A stretch of 64,000 nucleotides of DNA. Origin: Streptococcus infantis ATCC 700779. GTDB taxonomy: Bacteria; Bacillota; Bacilli; Lactobacillales; Streptococcaceae. The position numbers and the translations under genes are program-made. Below are positions 1 through 8,732 of the stretch, piece by piece. Numbering within the stretch: the stretch's first letter is position 1; every line of letters starts with the position of its first letter. Under the pieces are notes generated by a model. The model searched no databases, was not told the DNA's origin, and saw nothing but the letters and a program-made list of their open reading frames with translations. Where the stretch lies: positions 476,456 through 540,455 of the forward strand of contig NZ_GL732439.1 in NCBI RefSeq assembly GCF_000187465.1, in the 5' to 3' direction.

Positions 1-151
1 TTACATGTGCACCCAGCTTTTCAGCGACGTACTTGAGCATGAGGATATTCCCATTATCTCCGTAGGTGTTCATGAGATTCCCATAGAGGTGGGCGATATT
101 TAGTTGGTAAGGATAATTGCCGTCTTTTGAGGAAAGTGAAGTATAAACCAT
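1..151 (-). CDS. gatD: GatD, lipid II glutamine amidotransferase subunit (partial, N-terminus only)
   Basis: Only the first 50 codons are in the window; the gene continues beyond base 1. The visible residues include a [20 protein letters not shown] stretch, which is the usual start of the GatD class I glutamine amidotransferase. GatD releases ammonia from glutamine and passes it to MurT to amidate the second-position D-glutamate of lipid II. The ATG shares its A with the last base of the murT stop codon (TAATG), so the two are probably translationally coupled. The catalytic cysteine lies outside the window and cannot be checked. Confidence 0.88.
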   Translation of the reverse strand, partial: MVYTSLSSKDGNYPYQLNIAHLYGNLMNTYGDNGNILMLKYVAEKLGAHV

Positions 152-1494
152 TAGTTCATCTCCTTTCTAACAATCTGACGATTTGCTAGTAATTCTCTGA
201 ATTCCAGCATAGCCGTATATGTCGCAAGGATATAGGCATGCTTGCAGTCTTGGGCTTTGATCGTTTTGAGAACTTGTTCCAGGCTACTTGTTTCAGTGAT
301 CTTGTCAGCTGGATAGCCAGTAACACGTAGACGACGAGCAATTTCAGAATGACGAACTCCACCCGCATTGATCTCAGGAATGTCCATACCAGTAATTTGC
401 TCAAAGTCAGCATCCCAAATCCAGCTGGTATCAATCCCGTCTGCATAATTTGCATTGAGGAGAACAGATAGACTAAATGGGTAAGGAGCTAGTTTGATCA
501 TTTCGATGGCCTGGGTAGCACCAACAGGATTTTTAATAAGAACCAGTGTGCATTCCTTGTCACCGATATGGAAAGTTTCTTGGCGACCGAAAACAGCTCG
601 ACTCTTGTCAAATCCTTGTTTAATCAGTTGAGAATCAGCGCCTAGGTAACGAGCGATAGCAACTGCAGCCAGAGCATTGTAGATGTTGTAGAGACCACCG
701 ATTTGAATACCATATTCCTGACCATCAATAACAAAGCGAGAACGATTGTTGGTCAACTCAACCAATTCTGTCAGACGGTAGTCCAAGTCAGGACGTTTAC
801 ATCCACAATTTTCACAGATATAAGCTCCCAAGTTAGCATAAGTATTGAGTTCATATTTCAGAATACTTTGACATTCAGGGCAGAGAATACCTTCAGTATT
901 GTAGTGAGCAAGTTGCGCTGGACCTTTTTCTAGATCAAAACCAAAATACTGAACAGGATTTGAAATTGCAGGCTTGTAGAAAAGCGGACTATCACCGTTT
1001 AGCAGAACAGTAGCAGTAGGAACTTTTCGAATAGCGTCCAAAATCATCTTGTAGGTCGTATAGATCTCACCGTATCGGTCCATCTGATCGCGGAAGATAT
1101 TAGTGATAACGAAAAGACTAGGCTGGATATAGTCACAGATATGTGAGAGACTAGCTTCGTCGATTTCAAGTACTGCTATATTTTTTCCAGTTTTTGAAGA
1201 TTTTGCAGTCAAGAAAGTAGTCGTAATCCCTGTGATCATGTTGGCACCACTTGGATTGGTTAACACTTGACCATAAATTTCCTTTAGGATACCGACAGTG
1301 AGAGCGGTTGTCAAGGTTTTTCCATTGGTACCAGTTATCACAACAATCTCGTAGTTCTTCGCTAAATTTTGTAGAATATCTTTATCAAATTGAAGGGCAA
1401 GTTTTCCAGGCAGCGTACTTCCACGTCCAAGACGACTCAAAATAAAATGAGAAGAACGCCCAGCAAGAAGGCCCAAAGTAGTTTTTAATTTCAT
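151..1494 (-). CDS. murT: MurT, lipid II isoglutaminyl synthase (glutamine-hydrolysing) ligase subunit
   Basis: This 447-residue protein has the Mur-ligase central-domain P-loop GTNGKT at residues 55-60. It has an internal Cys4 zinc ribbon (two CxxC pairs around residues 202-231), which is a MurT hallmark, and a C-terminal DUF1727-type domain. With GatD it converts D-glutamate of the lipid II stem peptide to D-isoglutamine at the cytoplasmic membrane, using ATP. It is the first gene of a two-gene unit that overlaps gatD by one base. No Shine-Dalgarno precedes the ATG, and a TGATATAAT extended -10 ends only 6 nt upstream, so the mRNA may be leaderless. Confidence 0.93.
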   Translation of the reverse strand: MKLKTTLGLLAGRSSHFILSRLGRGSTLPGKLALQFDKDILQNLAKNYEIVVITGTNGKTLTTALTVGILKEIYGQVLTNPSGANMITGITTTFLTAKSSKTGKNIAVLEIDEASLSHICDYIQPSLFVITNIFRDQMDRYGEIYTTYKMILDAIRKVPTATVLLNGDSPLFYKPAISNPVQYFGFDLEKGPAQLAHYNTEGILCPECQSILKYELNTYANLGAYICENCGCKRPDLDYRLTELVELTNNRSRFVIDGQEYGIQIGGLYNIYNALAAVAIARYLGADSQLIKQGFDKSRAVFGRQETFHIGDKECTLVLIKNPVGATQAIEMIKLAPYPFSLSVLLNANYADGIDTSWIWDADFEQITGMDIPEINAGGVRHSEIARRLRVTGYPADKITETSSLEQVLKTIKAQDCKHAYILATYTAMLEFRELLANRQIVRKEMN

Positions 1495-1500
1495 GTTTCT

Positions 1501-1509
1501 ATTATATCA
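1501..1509 (-). promoter_or_regulatory. Extended -10 of murT, 6 nt from the ATG
   Basis: On the minus strand the sequence reads TGATATAAT, then six bases, then the murT ATG. A start 6-7 nt after the -10 would place +1 on the start codon. No -35 of note is visible, which is usual for TGn promoters in streptococci. Confidence 0.6.
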
Positions 1510-1540
1510 TAAATGCTGGAAAAGACAGATTTGAGATTTT

Positions 1541-1573
1541 AGAAAAAGAAAAACAGCCCGCTATCGGACTGCT
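1541..1573 (-). terminator. Intrinsic terminator of har
   Basis: On the minus strand CAGTCCG and CGGGCTG pair (one G-U) around the loop ATAG and are followed by a run of T. It ends the har transcript before murT. Confidence 0.75.
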
Positions 1574-1581
1574 TTCTATAA

Positions 1582-2898
1582 TTAAATCGCAAACAAGTCA
1601 TTCAAGTTTTCAGCCAATGTTGGGTGAGTGAAGATTTGTTTTGTGAAATAAGTGTATGGGATTTTGTTGTCCATAGCAACAGTAATGATATTGATGATTT
1701 CTTGTGATCCTTCTGAAAAGATAGTTGCACCTAGAATTTCTTTAGTTTCAGTGTTGACAACAGCTTTGAAGGCTCCACGAAGGTCACCATTTACATGACC
1801 ACGAGGCATAGCAGCAACAGGGATTTCCTTAACAGCGTATGGAAGTTTCAAATCAGCTGCTTGGCTTTCAGTCAAACCAACTTGTGAAAGTGCTGGTGTG
1901 ATGAACATGGTGTTTGGAACATTGAGACGGTCTTCAAGTGTGTAACTGCCATCACCAGCAAGGTAGCTGTAAACAACACGGAAGTCATCTAGTGAAATGT
2001 AGGTAAATTGAAGTCCACCGTTGACATCTCCAACTGCAAAGACACCAGGAACGTTTGTTTGACAATGTTTGTCTACCTTGATAGCACCACGTTCAGTTAG
2101 TTCAATATCCGTATTTTCCAGTTGAAGTGGCTCTACGTTTGGTTTACGTCCAGTTGCGTAGAGAAGGGCGTCAAAACGGTAGGTTTCATTCTCTGTCACG
2201 ACAAGAACTTGGTCACCATCGTTTTTGATTTCAGTAGTATGGATATTTTGAAGGAGTTCAATGCCGTCTTCTTCCATGTATTGTTTAGCAAGAGCAGCAA
2301 TAGAAGGTTCTGCGCGAGGTAGGAAAGTATCTAGAGCGTCCAAGACTGTTACCTTGCTTCCGAGTTTATTGTAGAGACCAGCAAACTCAAGACCGATATT
2401 TCCACCACCTAGAATTCCGAGTTTTTCTGGTAATTGTTCCAAGTTTTGGATACCAGTTGAATCAAAGACATTCTTGCTAGTAGACAGTCCTGGAATAGGC
2501 AAAACGTTTGAAACAGCACCAGTGTTGATGACGATTGTTTCAGCAGTTAGTTCTTGTTTTTCATCACCGGCTTGAATTTCGATGACTTTGTTTGAAACAA
2601 AGTGGGCTTCGGCATCAATGATATCAACTCCAGTACCAGCAATCGTAGCATAGTTTTTACCATTGAGGCGGCTGGTAATTGTATTTTTTGTTGCCATAAC
2701 CTCGTCAAATGACAAGTTCTTTTCTGCGGCAACTAACAAGGTTTTAGTTGGAATACAACCGATGTTGATACAAGTACCACCGTACATTGCTTTGTTGCGT
2801 TCGATAAGGGCAACTTTTTTACCAGCTGAAGCTAGTTTGGCAGCAAGAGTTTTACCTGCCTTACCAAATCCAATAACAATTAAATCGTATGTTAACAT
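1582..2898 (-). CDS. har: FAD/NAD(P)H disulfide oxidoreductase, RclA-like (probable hypothiocyanous acid reductase)
   Basis: This 438-residue flavoprotein has an N-terminal FAD Rossmann motif (GFGKAG, residues 10-15) and the redox-active disulfide CINIGC at residues 43-48. A second dinucleotide site (GGGNIG) lies near residue 165. The C-terminal interface domain carries the HPTLAE motif that supplies the active-site His-Glu pair. It belongs to the RclA/mercuric reductase-like branch; from memory the pneumococcal homologue reduces hypothiocyanous acid, a host-defence oxidant. The gene has its own AGGAGG site, an extended -10 and a terminator, so it is monocistronic. The exact substrate is inferred from family, not shown by the sequence. 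Confidence 0.82.
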   Translation of the reverse strand: MLTYDLIVIGFGKAGKTLAAKLASAGKKVALIERNKAMYGGTCINIGCIPTKTLLVAAEKNLSFDEVMATKNTITSRLNGKNYATIAGTGVDIIDAEAHFVSNKVIEIQAGDEKQELTAETIVINTGAVSNVLPIPGLSTSKNVFDSTGIQNLEQLPEKLGILGGGNIGLEFAGLYNKLGSKVTVLDALDTFLPRAEPSIAALAKQYMEEDGIELLQNIHTTEIKNDGDQVLVVTENETYRFDALLYATGRKPNVEPLQLENTDIELTERGAIKVDKHCQTNVPGVFAVGDVNGGLQFTYISLDDFRVVYSYLAGDGSYTLEDRLNVPNTMFITPALSQVGLTESQAADLKLPYAVKEIPVAAMPRGHVNGDLRGAFKAVVNTETKEILGATIFSEGSQEIINIITVAMDNKIPYTYFTKQIFTHPTLAENLNDLFAI

Positions 2899-2922
2899 TT
2901 TTTAATCCTCCTGTTTGATTTC

Positions 2923-2931
2923 ATTCTAGCA
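2923..2931 (-). promoter_or_regulatory. har promoter, extended -10
   Basis: The minus strand reads TGCTAGAAT 24 nt before the start codon, with an AGGAGG ribosome site between. The upstream A/T runs (2938-2948) offer no convincing -35. Bases 2950-3080 show nothing else apart from the cshA promoter region. Confidence 0.5.
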
Positions 2932-3081
2932 CAAGAAAAAAATTTTTTCACAATTCTGCTACGGGAAAAAATATTGGACTAAATTAGTCTCACGAAAGCT
3001 TTTGAGAATCAAGTTCAAAAAATAGAAAAATCGTTTACATGATTTAATCAAGTGGTTAGACTATCTTTTGGCCCTCTCTTG

Positions 3082-3237
3082 TGTTATACTAGATAAGTTG
3101 CAAAGAAAGCAGTACTTTTCTTTAGTGGAAAAGAAGCAACACGGTCTTTCATAAAAACTGAAAGTACGTCATGACAAGAAAAGTATAAACTAAGCGCTAT
3201 AGGATGGCTTCGCACCATCTTTAGAAAGAAGAATAAC
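3082..3237 (+). promoter_or_regulatory. cshA promoter and long structured 5' leader
   Basis: An extended -10 (TGTTATACT, 3082-3090) starts a leader of about 140 nt before the GTG. The leader contains three visible inverted repeats: CTTTTC with GAAAAG (about 3115-3133), CTTTC with GAAAG (about 3147-3165), and GATGG with CCATC (about 3203-3219). No run of T follows these hairpins, so they are not obvious terminators. A structured leader suits a helicase gene that may sense RNA folding or cold, but that is inference. Confidence 0.55.
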
Positions 3238-4812
3238 GTGAAATTTAATGAATTTAATCTTTCTGCTGACCTTTTAGCAGAAGTTGAAAAAGCAGGATTT
3301 GTAGAAGCAAGTCCTATCCAAGAGCAAACTATTCCTTTGGCTCTTGAAGGAAAAGATGTTATCGGTCAAGCACAGACTGGTACAGGGAAAACAGCGGCCT
3401 TTGGCTTGCCAACCCTTGAAAAAATTCGTACAGAAGAAGCAACTATTCAAGCTTTGGTGATTGCCCCAACTCGTGAACTGGCTGTTCAAAGTCAGGAAGA
3501 ACTCTTCCGCTTTGGCCGTAGTAAAGGTGTGAAAGTCCGTTCAGTCTATGGTGGTTCAAGCATTGAAAAACAAATCAAGGCTCTTAAATCAGGGGCTCAT
3601 ATCGTAGTAGGAACACCAGGTCGTCTTCTAGACTTGATTAAACGCAAGGCTTTGAAATTACATGATATTGAAACCTTGATCTTAGACGAAGCAGATGAAA
3701 TGCTGAACATGGGATTCCTTGAAGATATCGAAGCAATCATCTCTCGTGTACCAGAAAATCGTCAAACCTTGCTCTTTTCAGCGACTATGCCAGATGCTAT
3801 CAAACGTATTGGTGTTCAGTTCATGAAAGAACCTGAGCATGTGAAGATTGCTGCCAAAGAATTAACTACAGAATTAGTAGACCAGTACTATATCCGCGTT
3901 AAGGAACAAGAAAAATTTGACACCATGACTCGTCTTATGGATGTTGATCAACCTGAGTTGTCTATTGTCTTCGGTCGTACCAAACGTCGTGTGGATGAAT
4001 TAACTCGTGGGCTGAAAATCCGTGGTTTCCGTGCAGAAGGGATTCATGGAGATTTGGACCAAAACAAACGTCTTCGTGTCCTTCGTGATTTTAAAAATGG
4101 CAATCTTGATGTCCTCGTTGCAACAGACGTGGCTGCTCGTGGTTTGGATATTTCAGGTGTGACTCATGTCTACAACTATGATATCCCACAAGACCCTGAG
4201 AGTTATGTTCACCGTATTGGTCGTACAGGACGTGCAGGTAAGTCAGGTCAGTCTATTACCTTCGTTTCACCTAATGAAATGGGTTATCTACAAATCATTG
4301 AGAACTTGACTAAGAAACGTATGAAAGGTCTCAAGCCTGCAAGTGCAGAAGAAGCCTTCCAAGCTAAGAAGCAGGTTGCACTGAAGAAAATTGAACGTGA
4401 TTTTGCGAATGAGGAGATTCGTAGTAACTTTGAGAAGTTTGGCAAGGATGCTCGTCAATTGGCCTCAGAATTCAGCCCAGAAGAATTGGCCATGTATATC
4501 CTCAGCTTAACTGTTCAAGACCCAGATAGTCTTCCTGAGGTTGAGATTGCACGTGAAAAACCGTTACCATTTAAACCATCTGGTGGTGGCTTCGGTGGCA
4601 AAGGCAAGGGTGGTCGAGGAGGCCGTCGTGGGGATGACCGTCGAGACCGTGATCGCCGTGGCAATGGACGTCGTGATGACTATCGTAAAGGTGGACGTTC
4701 AAAGGATCGCTTTGATAAAGAAAAGCGTTACCGCAAGGATACTAAAAAACCACGCAATACTTCAAGCGAGAAGAAAACAGGCTTTGTTATTCGTAACAAA
4801 GGAGATAAATAA
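3238..4812 (+). CDS. cshA: DEAD-box RNA helicase CshA
   Basis: This 524-residue ATP-dependent RNA helicase has all the expected motifs. They are the Q motif (PIQEQTIP), motif I (AQTGTGKT), motif II (DEAD), motif III (SAT) and motif VI (HRIGRTGR), followed by a helicase C domain. The last 80 or so residues are a basic Gly/Arg/Asp-rich tail that probably binds RNA. CshA-type helicases work in mRNA decay and ribosome assembly at low temperature. Translation starts at GTG with an AGAAAGAAG site just upstream; no ATG fits the conserved N-terminus better. Confidence 0.95.
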   Translation: MKFNEFNLSADLLAEVEKAGFVEASPIQEQTIPLALEGKDVIGQAQTGTGKTAAFGLPTLEKIRTEEATIQALVIAPTRELAVQSQEELFRFGRSKGVKVRSVYGGSSIEKQIKALKSGAHIVVGTPGRLLDLIKRKALKLHDIETLILDEADEMLNMGFLEDIEAIISRVPENRQTLLFSATMPDAIKRIGVQFMKEPEHVKIAAKELTTELVDQYYIRVKEQEKFDTMTRLMDVDQPELSIVFGRTKRRVDELTRGLKIRGFRAEGIHGDLDQNKRLRVLRDFKNGNLDVLVATDVAARGLDISGVTHVYNYDIPQDPESYVHRIGRTGRAGKSGQSITFVSPNEMGYLQIIENLTKKRMKGLKPASAEEAFQAKKQVALKKIERDFANEEIRSNFEKFGKDARQLASEFSPEELAMYILSLTVQDPDSLPEVEIAREKPLPFKPSGGGFGGKGKGGRGGRRGDDRRDRDRRGNGRRDDYRKGGRSKDRFDKEKRYRKDTKKPRNTSSEKKTGFVIRNKGDK

Positions 4813-4817
4813 CAAAA

Positions 4818-4850
4818 AAAGCGGTTCACTGAGGTGGATCGCTTTTATAT
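4818..4850 (+). terminator. cshA terminator
   Basis: A 12-bp stem (AAAGCGGTTCAC with GTGGATCGCTTT, two G-U pairs) closes a TGAG loop and runs into a T-rich tract immediately after the stop codon. Confidence 0.85.
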
Positions 4851-4993
4851 ATAAGGAGACCGAGAGTCATATGAAAAAGTAATACGAGAAGTTTGTATTT
4901 ATATATTTGTTATCTTGTAATATTATTCTATCAAAAAATCAGGAAGCTGTCAATAAGAAATTTATAAAAAATAGGAAAAATTTTCGAATACAC

Positions 4994-5059
4994 TTGAATT
5001 GCAATTCAATAAACAATTTTCAGATAATTGTTGAAAAAGTCAGAATTTTATGATATAAT
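4994..5059 (+). promoter_or_regulatory. codY promoter with CodY box and 16-bp palindrome
   Basis: The promoter is TTGAAA (5031-5036), a 17-bp spacer, and TATAAT (5054-5059) with a TGn extension. AATTTTCAGATAATT at 5015-5029 matches the CodY box AATTTTCWGAAAATT with one mismatch and abuts the -35, so codY is probably autorepressed. Just upstream, TTGAATTGCAATTCAA (4994-5009) is a perfect 16-bp palindrome of unknown role. Confidence 0.82.
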
Positions 5060-5085
5060 GAAAGCGATTATATGCGAGGTAAAAA

Positions 5086-5874
5086 ATGGCACATTTATTA
5101 GAAAAAACAAGAAAAATCACATCAATTTTAAAGCGTTCGGAGGAGCAATTACAAGATGAGCTTCCTTATAATGCCATTACACGTCAATTAGCAGACATTA
5201 TTGACTGTAACGCTTGTATTGTGAATAGCAAGGGTCGTTTGTTGGGCTACTTTATGCGCTACAAAACTAATAATGACCGAGTAGAGCAATTCTTCCAATC
5301 AAAGACTTTCCCAGAAGATTATGTGCAAGGTGCGAACATGATTTACGATACGGAGGCCAATCTTCCAGTAGAGCATGATTTGACAATTTTCCCAACTGAG
5401 AGTCGTTCTGATTTCCCGGATGGTTTGACAACGATTGCTCCAATCCATGTCTCTGGTATTCGCTTGGGTTCATTGATTATTTGGCGCAATGATAAGAAGT
5501 TTGAAGAAGATGATTTAATTCTTGTTGAAATTGCCAGCACAGTAGTAGGAATTCAACTCTTAAACTTCCAACGTGAAGAAGATGAGAAAAATATTCGTCG
5601 TCGTACGGCTGTAACTATGGCGGTCAATACACTTTCTTACTCTGAACTTAGAGCAGTATCGGCTATTCTAGCTGAATTAAATGGTAATGAAGGTCAATTA
5701 ACAGCTTCAGTCATTGCAGACCGTATCGGTATCACTCGTTCTGTAATTGTTAATGCCCTTCGTAAACTTGAATCGGCAGGGATTATTGAGAGTCGTTCTC
5801 TTGGTATGAAAGGAACTTATCTCAAAGTTCTAATTCCAGATATTTTTGAAGAAGTGAAAAAGAGGAACTATTAA
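5086..5874 (+). CDS. codY: CodY, global nutrient-responsive repressor
   Basis: This 262-residue protein has the CodY layout: an N-terminal GAF domain (about 1-155) that binds branched-chain amino acids, a linker helix, and a C-terminal winged helix (about 190-255). The recognition region reads [20 protein letters not shown]. CodY represses amino-acid uptake and biosynthesis and other genes when nutrients are plentiful. The length matches the family. The stop codon overlaps the next ATG by one base, and a CodY box in its own promoter indicates autoregulation. Confidence 0.97.
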   Translation: MAHLLEKTRKITSILKRSEEQLQDELPYNAITRQLADIIDCNACIVNSKGRLLGYFMRYKTNNDRVEQFFQSKTFPEDYVQGANMIYDTEANLPVEHDLTIFPTESRSDFPDGLTTIAPIHVSGIRLGSLIIWRNDKKFEEDDLILVEIASTVVGIQLLNFQREEDEKNIRRRTAVTMAVNTLSYSELRAVSAILAELNGNEGQLTASVIADRIGITRSVIVNALRKLESAGIIESRSLGMKGTYLKVLIPDIFEEVKKRNY

Positions 5875-6449
5875 TGGCTAAGGCTTTAATTTCTATTGAC
5901 TATACAGAAGATTTTGTAGCGGACCATGGGAAACTGACTGCGGGAGCTCCAGCTCAAGCAATATCTGATGATATATATGGGGTGACCCAAAAGGCTTTTG
6001 AACGTGGAGATTATATCTTTTTTACCATCGATGCTCATGAAGAAAATGATGTTTTTCATCCTGAAAGTAAGCTGTTCCCGCCTCATAATATTATTGGGAC
6101 TAGTGGACGAAACTTGTATGGCAAGTTAGCAGACTTTTATCAGGAGCATGCTAGAGATAGTCGTGTTTTCTGGATGGACAAACGTCACTATTCGGCCTTT
6201 TCTGGAACAGATTTGGATATCCGTCTCAGAGAGCGTAGAGTAGATACAGTCATTTTGACAGGAGTTCTTACAGATATCTGTGTCTTGCATACGGCCATTG
6301 ATGCTTATAATCTTGGTTATCAGATAGAAGTTGTCAAACCAGCAGTTGCATCCATTTGGCCTGAAAATCATGCCTTTGCACTTGGACATTTTAAGAATAC
6401 ACTTGGTGCGAAATTGGTTGATGAAAATTTGCTTGAAATTACAGAATAA
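5874..6449 (+). CDS. pncA: Nicotinamidase / isochorismatase-family cysteine hydrolase
   Basis: This 191-residue protein keeps the cysteine-hydrolase triad: Asp9 (SIDYTEDF), Lys103 (MDKRHYSAF) and Cys136 (VLTDICVLHT). It also has the metal ligands Asp53, His55 and His71 that mark nicotinamidases. It would hydrolyse nicotinamide to nicotinate in the NAD salvage pathway. Its ATG overlaps the codY stop (TAATG), so it is co-transcribed and probably coupled. The DAH metal motif favours nicotinamidase over other isochorismatase-like enzymes. Confidence 0.85.
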   Translation: MAKALISIDYTEDFVADHGKLTAGAPAQAISDDIYGVTQKAFERGDYIFFTIDAHEENDVFHPESKLFPPHNIIGTSGRNLYGKLADFYQEHARDSRVFWMDKRHYSAFSGTDLDIRLRERRVDTVILTGVLTDICVLHTAIDAYNLGYQIEVVKPAVASIWPENHAFALGHFKNTLGAKLVDENLLEITE

Positions 6450-6482
6450 TACATTTCAAGATGAAAAAATCTGAAAAAAGTC

Positions 6483-6511
6483 TTGACAATTTTTTTCAAA
6501 GTTGATATACT
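6483..6511 (+). promoter_or_regulatory. tRNA-Leu promoter
   Basis: A near-consensus promoter: TTGACA (6483-6488), 17 bp, TATACT (6506-6511) with a TGn extension. It starts about 10 nt before the tRNA. Confidence 0.85.
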
Positions 6512-6526
6512 AGTAAAGTAATCGAC

Positions 6527-6612
6527 GCGGGGATGGCGGAATTGGCAGACGCGCAGGACTAAGGATCCTGTGACCGCTTTAGGTCGTGAGGGTTCAAGTC
6601 CCTCTCTCCGCA
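6527..6612 (+). tRNA. tRNA-Leu (anticodon AAG)
   Basis: The acceptor GCGGGGA pairs with TCTCCGC (one G-U) and the discriminator is A. The anticodon stem CAGGA/TCCTG closes the loop CTAAGGA, giving AAG. A long variable arm (class II) and GGTTCAAGTCC T-arm support leucine. The 3' CCA is not encoded. Confidence 0.92.
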
Positions 6613-6621
6613 TAGCAGATG

Positions 6622-6684
6622 AGCTAGTTTGACTAGCTTTTTATTTTTCATAAAAAAGAGCAAAAATATTTTTGCTCTTTTTTT
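6622..6684 (+). terminator. tRNA-Leu terminator followed by a second hairpin
   Basis: AGCTAGT/ACTAGCT (6622-6638) with a T tail ends the tRNA transcript. A second, A/T-flanked hairpin with GAGCAAAAA/TTTTTGCTC arms (6652-6684) could stop transcription both ways and insulates vex1. Confidence 0.8.
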
Positions 6685-6715
6685 GGTATTTCATAAACAT
6701 TTCATATTTGAATAT

Positions 6716-6740
6716 TATAATGGTTTTACAAATATGGAGG
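6716..6740 (+). promoter_or_regulatory. Putative vex promoter and ribosome site
   Basis: A TATAAT (6716-6721) and a GGAGG (6736-6740) precede the vex1 ATG. The -35 region is poor and there is no TGn, so the promoter may need an activator. Confidence 0.45.
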
Positions 6741-6746
6741 TGCTAT

Positions 6747-8024
6747 ATGAATCCCACTCAAAGAGCTTGGGCTTACGTCAGCAGAAAACGACTGAGAAGT
6801 CTCATATTATTCTTGATTCTATTTGTTTTATTGGCTGGAATATCAGCTTGTTTGACGCTCATGAAGTCCAACAAAACAGTAGAAAATAATCTCTATCGCT
6901 CATTGAATACGTCTTTTTCTATTAAAAGAGTAGAAGCAGATCAGACCTTTCAACTGTCTCAACTAGATGACCTTAAAAACATAAAGGGACTTGAGAAGAT
7001 TTCACCTGAGCTAGAAACAATAGCCAAGTTAACTGACAAAGAAGTCGTTACTGGAGAACAAAGTATCCAAAGGGATGATTTGACAGAGGCTGAAAAAAAT
7101 CTTATCAGTTTGATTGCTTTGGAAGATTCTTCCAAGGATGTTTCTTTTACAAGTTCCGCCTTTAGTCTTAAAGAAGGAAGACACCTCGAAAAAGGAGATA
7201 GTCAGAAAATCTTAGTCCATGAAGAATTAGCTAAGAAGAATAACTTAAAACTTGGGGATAAGATTAGTTTAAATCCTGCTCAAGTTGAAGGAAATAGTGG
7301 ACAAAGGCTAGACTATGAAATCGTAGGTATTTTCTCAGGTAAGAAGCAAGAGAAATTCACTGGTCTTTCGTCAGATTTTAGTGAAAATACGGTCTATACA
7401 GACTTCGAAAGTAGCCAAACTCTTCTTGGAAATAAGGAAGCTCAAGTTAGCGCCGCTCGTTTTTATTTAGAAAATCCAAAAGATATGGATAGTATTATTC
7501 AAGAGGTTGAAAAGTTATCCCTGGAAAACCAAGGCTATCAAGTTGAAAAGGAAAATAAGGCTTTTGAACAAATTAAGGATTCAGTTTCGACCTTCCAAAC
7601 CTTCCTACAGATTTTCCTCTATGGCATTATGATCGCTGGTGTGGGAGCACTGGTTTTGGTCTTGTCCCTTTGGTTACGAGAGCGAGTCTACGAGGTTGGT
7701 ATTTTATTGGCACTAGGTAAAGGGAAAATAGCAATCTTTAGCCAATTCTGCCTGGAAGTCATCCTAGTTTCATTGGCAGCTATTCTGCCAGCATTTGTGG
7801 CTGGGAATGCCATTACTTCCTATCTCTTGAAGACTGTACTAGCAAGCAGCGACCAAGCTGCACTACAAGATACGCTAGCAAAAGCAACGAATCTTTCAAC
7901 AAGTCTTTTATCATTTGGAGAATCTTATATCTTCCTACTTATAATCAGCTGCTTGTCAGTTGCACTTTGTTTCCTATTTTTATTTAGAAAATCACCGAAA
8001 GAAATTTTATCATCCATCAGTTAA
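6747..8024 (+). CDS. vex1: Vex1, ABC transporter permease (MacB/FtsX type)
   Basis: This 425-residue permease has one N-terminal membrane helix (about 20-40), a large extracytoplasmic domain (about 45-280) and three C-terminal helices, the FtsX/MacB topology. It is the first gene of permease-ATPase-permease-regulator-kinase, matching the Mitis-group vex123-vncRS block. I chose the ATG behind GGAGG at 6747; an upstream in-frame ATG at 6672 lies inside a terminator hairpin. The exported substrate is not known from sequence. The peptide export role proposed in pneumococcus remains a hypothesis here. Confidence 0.87.
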   Translation: MNPTQRAWAYVSRKRLRSLILFLILFVLLAGISACLTLMKSNKTVENNLYRSLNTSFSIKRVEADQTFQLSQLDDLKNIKGLEKISPELETIAKLTDKEVVTGEQSIQRDDLTEAEKNLISLIALEDSSKDVSFTSSAFSLKEGRHLEKGDSQKILVHEELAKKNNLKLGDKISLNPAQVEGNSGQRLDYEIVGIFSGKKQEKFTGLSSDFSENTVYTDFESSQTLLGNKEAQVSAARFYLENPKDMDSIIQEVEKLSLENQGYQVEKENKAFEQIKDSVSTFQTFLQIFLYGIMIAGVGALVLVLSLWLRERVYEVGILLALGKGKIAIFSQFCLEVILVSLAAILPAFVAGNAITSYLLKTVLASSDQAALQDTLAKATNLSTSLLSFGESYIFLLIISCLSVALCFLFLFRKSPKEILSSIS

Positions 8025-8037
8025 TAAAGGAGAAATC

Positions 8038-8685
8038 ATGACTTTACTACAATTACAAGATCTTACTTATCGTTATAAAAACACTGCAGAAGCAGTATTA
8101 TATAAAATCAATTACGATTTTGAACCTGGTAAGTTTTATAGTATTATCGGAGAATCAGGAGCTGGGAAGTCAACACTCTTATCTCTATTAGCAGGACTTG
8201 ATAGCCCAGTCGAAGGAGCTATCTTATTCGAAGGCAAGGATATTCGTGAACAAGGTTATTCTTATCATCGCATGCACCACATCTCGCTAGTTTTCCAAAA
8301 CTATAACTTGATTGATTATCTTTCTCCATTGGAAAATATCCGCTTGGTTAATAAAAAAGCTAGCAAGGATACCCTTCTTGAACTTGGTTTAGATGAAAGT
8401 CAAATCAAGAGGAATGTTCTCCAATTATCAGGAGGGCAGCAACAACGTGTTGCCATTGCTCGTAGCCTTGTATCGGAAGCACCAGTGATTTTAGCAGATG
8501 AACCAACAGGAAACTTGGATCCTAAGACTGCTGGGGATATCATCGATTTGCTCAAATCTCTCGCTGAGAAAACAGGCAAGTGTGTGATCGTTGTGACCCA
8601 CAGCAAGGAAGTAGCACAGGCGTCAGATATTACACTTGAATTGAAGGATAAGAAACTGACTGAAACAAGAAAAAATAGTAACTAA
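8038..8685 (+). CDS. vex2: Vex2, ABC transporter ATP-binding protein
   Basis: This 215-residue ATPase has Walker [10 protein letters not shown], the signature LSGGQQQR, Walker B ILADEP and the H-loop histidine (VTHS). It is of the LolD/MacB class that drives FtsX-type permeases. The ATG at 8038 has an AAAGGAG site 13 nt after the vex1 stop. An in-frame upstream ATG at 7960 lies inside vex1 and is rejected. It powers the Vex1/Vex3 heterodimer. Confidence 0.9.
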   Translation: MTLLQLQDLTYRYKNTAEAVLYKINYDFEPGKFYSIIGESGAGKSTLLSLLAGLDSPVEGAILFEGKDIREQGYSYHRMHHISLVFQNYNLIDYLSPLENIRLVNKKASKDTLLELGLDESQIKRNVLQLSGGQQQRVAIARSLVSEAPVILADEPTGNLDPKTAGDIIDLLKSLAEKTGKCVIVVTHSKEVAQASDITLELKDKKLTETRKNSN

Positions 8686-8732
8686 AACATTTAAACATAT
8701 TAAAAACTGAAGTAAATCTAGAAAGGAATCTT

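Noticed and set aside
6368..6613. A minus-strand ORF across the end of pncA and the tRNA-Leu.
   Set aside because: It runs antisense through a clear tRNA gene and its promoter, so it is a chance frame.
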